Positions 8,845 through 13,217 of a DNA stretch of 13,217 bases are shown one piece after another. The position numbers were made by a program, and so were the translations under genes. This stretch comes from Saccoglossus kowalevskii. Taxonomy: Eukaryota > Hemichordata > Enteropneusta > Harrimaniidae. Position 1 is the first letter of the stretch. The number at the start of each line of letters is the position of its first letter. A model generated the notes under the pieces. It saw nothing but the letters and a program-made list of their open reading frames with translations, searched no databases and was not told where the DNA came from. The stretch spans positions 31,046 to 44,262 of the forward strand of contig NW_003139838.1 in assembly GCF_000003605.2 (NCBI RefSeq), read 5' to 3'.

Positions 8845-9297
8845 ACCGGTCACTGGTAGCATAGTGGTTGTCGCTCCAGACTCATGATCGGTAGACCCAA
8901 GTTCAAATCCTACCTTAGGCTGAACATCAAAGGGTCAACCCCTACCCTGGGTGAGTGTGCCACAGACTCAATGGGAAGGCCAATTCCACTGGCCGAAATT
9001 CATTCACTCACGAATGCGACTTTGGGGGAACCTTTGTTAAGGTCCGCAGGTGCTTGTGTTCGACCGAGCCTGGTTGACGCCAGGATAGCGCATTAAAATT
9101 GCCATTTGACAGAGAGATGGCCACACAGCCCTGTCATGTAGTCCCAAACATGAATATGACTTCTGTGGCAAAATGCACTATGTGTCAGCACTAGCACTTG
9201 CAATTTGCACATACAAAAAAAAAGTCAGGAGAGACAATGGTGACATTCAATGTCCAGAACTGTCGCCTGGCACAAAAATATTTAAAAAAAAAAAAAA
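8845..9297 (+). mobile_element. tRNA-derived SINE, full-length insertion
   Basis: The 5' head is tRNA-like: an A-box-like TAGCATAGTGG at 8857-8867 and a B-box-like AGTTCAAATCC at 8900-8910, 32 bases apart, as in a pol III internal promoter. A long tRNA-unrelated body follows, then an A-rich tail ending in 19 A (9284-9302, overlapping the repeat). The element is bounded by perfect 15-bp direct repeats AAAAAGTAACTCGTA (8830-8844 and 9298-9312), a target-site duplication of LINE-driven insertion. At about 450 bp it is long for a simple SINE, so it may carry a conserved central domain or a fused second unit. It lies in intron 1 of the - strand hAT relic, in opposite orientation, and so was inserted after that element. 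The 70-codon frame at 8884-9096 is chance. Confidence 0.9.
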
Positions 9298-9312
9298 AAA
9301 AAGTAACTCGTA
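9298..9312. repeat. SINE target-site duplication, right copy
   Basis: AAAAAGTAACTCGTA is identical to 8830-8844. It follows the poly(A) tail directly, and its perfect match suggests a fairly recent insertion compared with the decayed hAT elements around it. Confidence 0.9.
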
Positions 9313-9710
9313 CTAGTCGTAAAATAAAAAAAAAAAATCTGCTGCTACAATCAGCTGAAGTCTTCTCAAATCAGAGGTCAGTTGAAGAGATGTGTGATTG
9401 GCTTAGATGATTGTCAATTAAAACACTCATAAACATAATTACCCATTGAAAAATTGACGGGTTCTTGCAGTGTCGATAGAGGGCCCATGCAGAATAAAAC
9501 GGTCGGGGTGATTTTGCGTTTTTTTTAATTTTATTTAAACTGCAAAAACAAATTAATCGACTACACCAGTCTAACCTGGGGGCTGAGGCGTCCACACATG
9601 CGCGGTGACGAATGAACGTTACATACATGTAGGCTAGTCCGAAATTTTGCATTAGGCCCTCACTGAGTCAGTATAGGGTTAGGGTTTAAAGTGGAAAAAT
9701 AAAATCTTAC
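9313..9710. other. remaining intron 1 sequence of the - strand hAT relic
   Basis: No gene is seen. It holds A-rich runs (near 9326-9338), a T-rich run (near 9520-9527) and two telomere-like units (AGGGTTAGGGTT near 9675-9686), too few for an interstitial telomere array. The minus-strand donor GTAAGA of exon 1 lies at its right end. The frame at 9371-9652 (-) has no recognisable motif. Confidence 0.5.
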
Positions 9711-9865
9711 CTTTCTCTCATTCATAGAGTAGCCATGTGTACCGCTTTGTCCATGCAGGGTCAAATCCTGCGGTGTTGTTTCGAATTCGAAGCTTTTTTT
9801 GCCGGTGGCTCGTCATCTGCATCCGAAGAATAGACATCGGCAGCAGACAAAGCTGAAAGAACCAT
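9711..9865 (-). pseudogene. hAT relic exon 1 (N-terminus and first half of the zinc finger)
   Basis: ATG at 9865-9863 starts MVLSALSAADVYSSDADDE, a typical low-complexity acidic N-terminus followed by PPAKKASNSKQHRR. About two bases are missing near 9767, after which the frame becomes FDPAWTKRYTWLLYE. A TGA (9718-9720) interrupts just before GAGAAAG|GTAAGA, a strong donor (GT at 9710-9709). The exon ends in phase 1, and the next exon starts AA-GGG-ATG, so splicing yields EKEGMLCKFC across the junction. The ATG choice is inferred from the look of the N-terminus. Confidence 0.7.
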
Positions 9866-10870
9866 CGACTTGCTTCATTGGCTGGATGTTTAAAGAAATA
9901 TTTCAGAAGACCGCGTCCTGAACCTATCGTGTGTACAGCGAGTTCACAAATAAACCAGATTATCGACAAGCGCTTTGAAGATCGTAGTCCTACAGCGAAA
10001 ATCAACGCAGCTTGACAATTGGGTTCTGACAGCGTTTGTATTTTTAATTAAATGGGCCAAAATAAACATGAATCTTGACATAACAGCTCACTGACTCAAA
10101 GGAAGATAGATACAATGTAGCCGAGCATTTACTACGTTCGCGGCTGAAGTGAATTATCTTAAATACAGGAAGTCACAGAAGGCACTCCACAAATAAAATT
10201 TAAAAAATCATAATTATTTTATAAATTTTCAGCCACACACGTTTTTATTCATAGAATAACACAGCCGGTTATTGATTACCAGCACATTTCATACACGGAT
10301 ACTTTTTCAAACAGTCACTTGATTTCTGTAAGTTGTAATAATCAGACACTAATATATTTTTTCTTTTTTTAATCCTGTAGTATAGTGATAAAAAATGTAT
10401 CTAATTATTTATATTTTCTATGTATTTATTAATTAAATACGTTATTTTCAGACATCATCAACACCCCAGCCATTTTAATATTCTTATTTTTAATACATGA
10501 AACATACGTCAACAAACAACTAAGAATTGTTTCTTGACGACAATATTTTCGGGTTCTTGTCGACTTTACCCATGAATCAGTACACGAAATATACCGGCGC
10601 AGCCTTTGATAAGATTCTATTCATTGATTCAGTAAAGCAACAAAATAAACAAGAAGTTGCACGCGCCTCGCATCAAACTGTCGAGCTGTAATTACCGCCG
10701 CCAGACCACGCAGACAGGACGGTGCTTCGGCAAGAAAACTGAGGTCGCCGCTCCTAATAGATCGCACCTGTAGGGTCACGGTTTCATACTACAACGATCT
10801 GGAACGGCCATGAGCCATTTAAATTGCACAAATGTATTTTGAAGCAGAGCCGTTGTTTTTTTTTAGGAAT
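9866..10870. other. non-coding; includes the presumed 5' flank of the - strand hAT relic
   Basis: No further exon or transposon terminal repeat could be identified. An imperfect AT-rich inverted repeat lies around 10198-10232 (AAAATTTAAAAAAT against TTTTATAAATTTT). A GC-richer patch at about 10650-10810 has no reading frame that I recognise. Confidence 0.45.
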
Positions 10871-10954
10871 GTTTTTTAGCATGGCGCTGAAGAATTTTAC
10901 CCTGGCGGCGCGATATTTAGCCTGGCCGTGTATGATTTTACCATGGCAGCCCTT
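10871..10954 (+). repeat. degenerate minisatellite, four units of about 21 bp
   Basis: Four consecutive units share the pattern ATTTTA-CCTGGCNG: 10871-10893 (TTTTTTAGCATGGCGCTG), 10894-10914 (ATTTTACCCTGGCGGCG), 10915-10934 (ATTTAGCCTGGCCGTG) and 10935-10954 (ATTTTACCATGGCAGC). The period is 20-23 bp. The alternation of T-rich and GGC-rich halves makes it stand out from the flanking AT-rich DNA. Function is unknown. Confidence 0.65.
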
Positions 10955-11105
10955 ATTTTTGGTTTATGCATATCTATCGAAGATACACTTCTAATAGAGT
11001 ATATACGGTATGACCTTGACTAGTGTCTTAGAATAAAAATTGTCCTGAAGTGTTTTTCTTAAATTTTATTCATCACTTGCTTTTTTCTCATTCGTGTGTT
11101 GGCAG

Positions 11106-11263
11106 TTTGGTTACCTGATATAACTAGTGATGGTGGGATCATGATAGTATATAATAAGAATTTGTTCAGATTGATCAGATCAGTGAAATCTGAGACTCTT
11201 GTGAAGCTCTCACTGATGCCAATAAAATTTAAAACAACATTGATTTTTACATCCTTTAACTGA
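11106..11263 (+). CDS. weak candidate terminal exon, product unknown
   Basis: A T-rich tract followed by GTTGGCAG (ending at 11105) forms a reasonable acceptor. The frame then stays open for 51 codons after two split bases and ends at TGA 11261-11263. It contains WLPDITSDGGIMIVYNKNLF and ends TLIFTSFN. The ITSDGGIMIVYNK stretch resembles a beta-propeller-like strand but matches no family I can name. The minus strand is open over the same region (11059-11280), so chance is a real possibility. An internal donor instead of the stop is also possible. Confidence 0.25.
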
Positions 11264-12099
11264 TACTGCCACATAAACATACATGTAGCAATAATAGTGC
11301 AGTCTAGAATAGTGGGTTGGTTAGCCTCTAATCATGTCATTATATATCTTATCCTGAATTCCAATATTTAGTTTAGAAACTTCTATAACATGGTTATATT
11401 TAAGTATTTTGGCTAAGCTATTTCGGTAGTGACACAAACTGGAAATTTAAGTCAATTGTTTTGGTGTTATCATTTCATATCACTAGTTTTCCCATCCTGT
11501 CATGCCATGTTTTCAGTCTATTTTCAGGTCTCTATAATTAACTTAGAATGCTGGGTAAAATAAAACATTCCAATCCCATGAGTTCACCCAGTGCTATTGT
11601 GTGAATCTTAGTAATTATTATCTAATACTTATACTGACGCCCAATTTTCATGTAAAAATGCTAAATCATCATTATTACATGTCCGGAGCTGTTTCTCAGA
11701 TATGACTGAGCCAATTTTGATCAAAGTTGGTATGATGATCATACATATTGGGTTATAGTTGCATGTCATATTTTTTGTGCGATTCAAACTAATATGCCAG
11801 ACTGGTGGCCATTTGGTTTTTCATGATACCCATGCCTACTTTCCCATGAATGCAATGAACATTTCTGTTTAAATTTGTTATAAGATAATTTTGATAGTAC
11901 AAAAATGCACTTTCTAAAGTGCATTAAGGTGATTTAAGTAGCATTATTTCTACGAATACAGAGAGATGAATTTGTTCTGTTTTGTAGTGAGTAGTACTCC
12001 ACAATTTGCGTTGACTTCACTGTGAAATGTCACAATCCAGGCACAATTTGCATAAACAAATGAAAGTATCTGTGTTCTTGGGTGTTCCCATCCCTACGT
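11264..12099. other. non-coding stretch, no gene recognised
   Basis: No exon is supported on either strand. The part at about 11680-11830 (CTGAGCCAATTTTGATCAAA and following) reads like an old dispersed repeat, but there is no second copy in the window to prove it. Confidence 0.45.
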
Positions 12100-12267
12100 A
12101 GTTGATCCAGCTGGTCCACAGCAGCGATCTAGCGTAGTGTAGTGCAAGGCTGTGACGGACACCTTGGCACGTACCTGTCACGGTGTGCCGTTGGTTCGTC
12201 GATCACTACAATGCTAGTCCACACCACACATCAGTCACTCGTCCACTCGCAATGTAAAAAAAAAAAA
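12100..12267 (+). mobile_element. possible SINE or fold-back element with poly(A) end
   Basis: A GC-richer block in AT-rich surroundings ends in 12 A (12256-12267). It contains an imperfect inverted repeat, CTAGCGTAGTGTAGTG (12129-12144) against CACTACAATGCTAG (12204-12217), and a GGTTCG word near 12193 that is a poor B-box match. Block plus poly(A) tail suggests a retroposed short element, but no target-site duplication is visible and the boundaries are approximate. Confidence 0.35.
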
Positions 12268-12306
12268 TTACAATAATATTTAATGGATTAATAGTTTTTT
12301 TCTTAG

Positions 12307-12376
12307 TTTGCCATATGAGATTGTGGAAGCAATTTCCAGAAAGACATTAAATTTATTCAGATTCACGGGCTGTTAA
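12307..12376 (+). CDS. candidate terminal exon of a host gene
   Basis: A strong acceptor (a T-rich run then CTTAG, ending at 12306) precedes 22 open codons beginning LPYEIVEAISRKTLNLFRFT and ending GC before TAA at 12374-12376; one base from the previous exon completes the first codon. The peptide looks protein-like, and an AATAAA follows about 300 bases downstream. Another frame is open for 13 codons, so chance cannot be excluded. It could be the last exon of the gene with the exon at 4588, but that exon ends in phase 0 and this one needs a two-base carry-over, so at least one more exon would be required between them. Confidence 0.35.
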
Positions 12377-13217
12377 ACTGTTCCGTTTTTTAGAGCCAGA
12401 AAATCCACTGGTAAAGTATTGACAACGCTACAAAATAATAGCAATAATGAGGCACTTGTTATTAATAGCTGTGTTGCACAGCAATATTGCCACACTGGCT
12501 TCATAAACGTGTATTTAATTTTAGCAATTTTGAATGATTTATCTGACAATTTTAATGGTTTTGAGTCAGCCAGGTTCAACATCAGAGTCTGTCATGTTTG
12601 ACGTCTGTCGCCGTCAGGTTTGAAATCCAAGGCAGTTTCAGTTAGAGTAGACTTCTATATAGATGTAAAATAAATATATACATTTTAATACAGTGCTTTT
12701 TCCACACTGTCAGTCATTATTTGCACGTTTGCAATATGCATTCTTATTCAGGTCAGGCATGTATTGTACTCCTATGATGCTGAAGTCGCATATTTCATCA
12801 TGTATTCCAATTTTTGCACTCAAAATCTAAACTTAGCCTGACTTTTATGCTTGCCCATTTACAGTTACATTTTTGTCAGAACCAGAGAATTAGCAAGTTA
12901 TTTCTTGAACAATCCATTAAAATGAAGAATTACCACAGTGGAGTCAGACTATTTAATATCAAGTGTGTTACACAAAGAAAACTTATGATGAATGTTGTAA
13001 ATGTTGTAAATGAGCAATGCAAATGGTGATGTGAATGTGATAAATATGTTAATGTGGTGTGTAAGTCATACTGTGATTGCTTATACTTTTAAATTAACAA
13101 TGAGAAGATGGTCCACACATCTGTCAAGACGTAATAGAGTTGCCACAATATTGTTGCATAAGAAGGAGGTACAGCATTGACATTGTGTGTAACACATATT
13201 AAATTTTCATATGTCCA
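12377..13217. other. possible 3' UTR, then non-coding DNA
   Basis: If the exon at 12307 is real, the first 300 bases are its 3' UTR. Beyond the AATAAA the sequence is AT-rich, with short internal repetition near 12990-13060 (ATGTTGTAAATGTTGTAAAT and GTGATGTGAATGTGAT). The frames at 12373-12582 (-), 12419-12601 (+) and 12814-13029 (+) show no recognisable motif. Confidence 0.4.
12669..12674 (+). terminator. AATAAA polyadenylation-signal-like motif
   Basis: AATAAA lies about 290 bases after the TAA of the candidate terminal exon and is followed by a T-rich patch (GTGCTTTTTCC). The context is suitable, but the hexamer is common in this AT-rich DNA. Confidence 0.3.

Larger units (their letters stand above)
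6860..9865 (-). pseudogene. decayed intron-containing hAT transposase (TTF zinc finger / DUF4371, ZNF862/KIAA1586-like)
   Basis: Five exons on the minus strand (9711-9865, 7865-8266, 7560-7711, 7235-7402, about 6860-7137) splice in compatible phases into a hAT transposase. In order it has an acidic/basic N-terminus (SSDADDEPPAKK), a TTF-like finger (FDPAWTKRYTWLLYE, then GMLCKFCIKH), the first catalytic Asp in LIDESTDISVTEQLLIY, the second in GFGSDRVMVG, and HCVAHRLALA, followed by a YENSAVQTARL and RRLSAR region. It is dead. Exon 1 has a small frameshift and a TGA (9718-9720). Exon 2 has a TGA (8094-8096), probably from CGA. Exon 5 has stops at 7054-7056, 7027-7029, 6967-6969, 6943-6945 and 6934-6936. 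GFGSDGA..VM is the usual family form, so GSDRVM looks two residues short. The catalytic Glu and C-terminal dimerisation region are absent. Family membership comes from recognised motifs, not a database search. Confidence 0.85.

Noticed and set aside
8884-9096. 70-codon open frame inside the SINE
   Set aside because: It lies wholly within a tRNA-derived SINE, overlaps its B box and has no protein motif.
9672-9687. Telomere-like AGGGTTAGGGTT
   Set aside because: Only two units are present, well within chance for AT-rich DNA.
9730-9790. tRNA-like B-box word (GGGTCAAATCC) on the + strand
   Set aside because: It is the complement of hAT exon 1 coding sequence (around FDPAWTKRY) and has no A box at the correct distance.

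Overview
The window is eukaryotic nuclear DNA: AT-rich, gene-poor, with GT-AG introns, tandem and dispersed repeats, a tRNA-derived SINE and decayed DNA transposons. The repeat style and the frequent ACATGTA words suggest a marine invertebrate, possibly a deuterostome, but nothing here fixes the species. No operon, prokaryotic gene, CRISPR array or intact RNA gene is visible.

Layout. 1-552 is the edge of a satellite array with an exact 157-bp period. 553-4587 is non-coding, probably intergenic or intronic; it holds one copy of a dispersed repeat carrying a CC(A/T)6GG box (2817-2903) followed by a fold-back element (2973-3071). 4588-4818 (+) is the one convincing host exon, 77 phase-0 codons with a coiled-coil-like end; I do not recognise the protein. 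A second copy of the CC(A/T)6GG repeat lies at 5074-5177.

5648-9865 is a graveyard of two hAT-superfamily transposases of the TTF-zinc-finger/DUF4371 type (ZNF862/KIAA1586-like). One runs on the + strand (5648 to about 6858). It has an N-terminal zinc finger, then stops, a frameshift and a large internal deletion that removes the catalytic core. The other runs on the - strand (9865 to about 6860). It keeps five exons with phase-compatible GT-AG introns and clear family motifs (LIDESTDIS, GFGSD, HCVAHRLALA), but carries many stops and a frameshift. They meet tail to tail at an A9 tract near 6850-6858, and neither reaches its C-terminal dimerisation domain. A 453-bp SINE with a perfect 15-bp target-site duplication has inserted into the first intron of the - strand relic.

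9866-13217 is mostly non-coding. It holds a short degenerate minisatellite (10871-10954), a weak candidate exon (11106-11263), a poly(A)-ended hairpin-rich element (about 12100-12267) and a possible terminal exon (12307-12376) followed by an AATAAA signal. If the 4588 exon and the 12307 exon belong to one + strand gene, all the transposon debris between them lies in its introns; that link is inference. I did not find a convincing undescribed functional system; the most informative structures are the two hAT relics and the dispersed repeat family.
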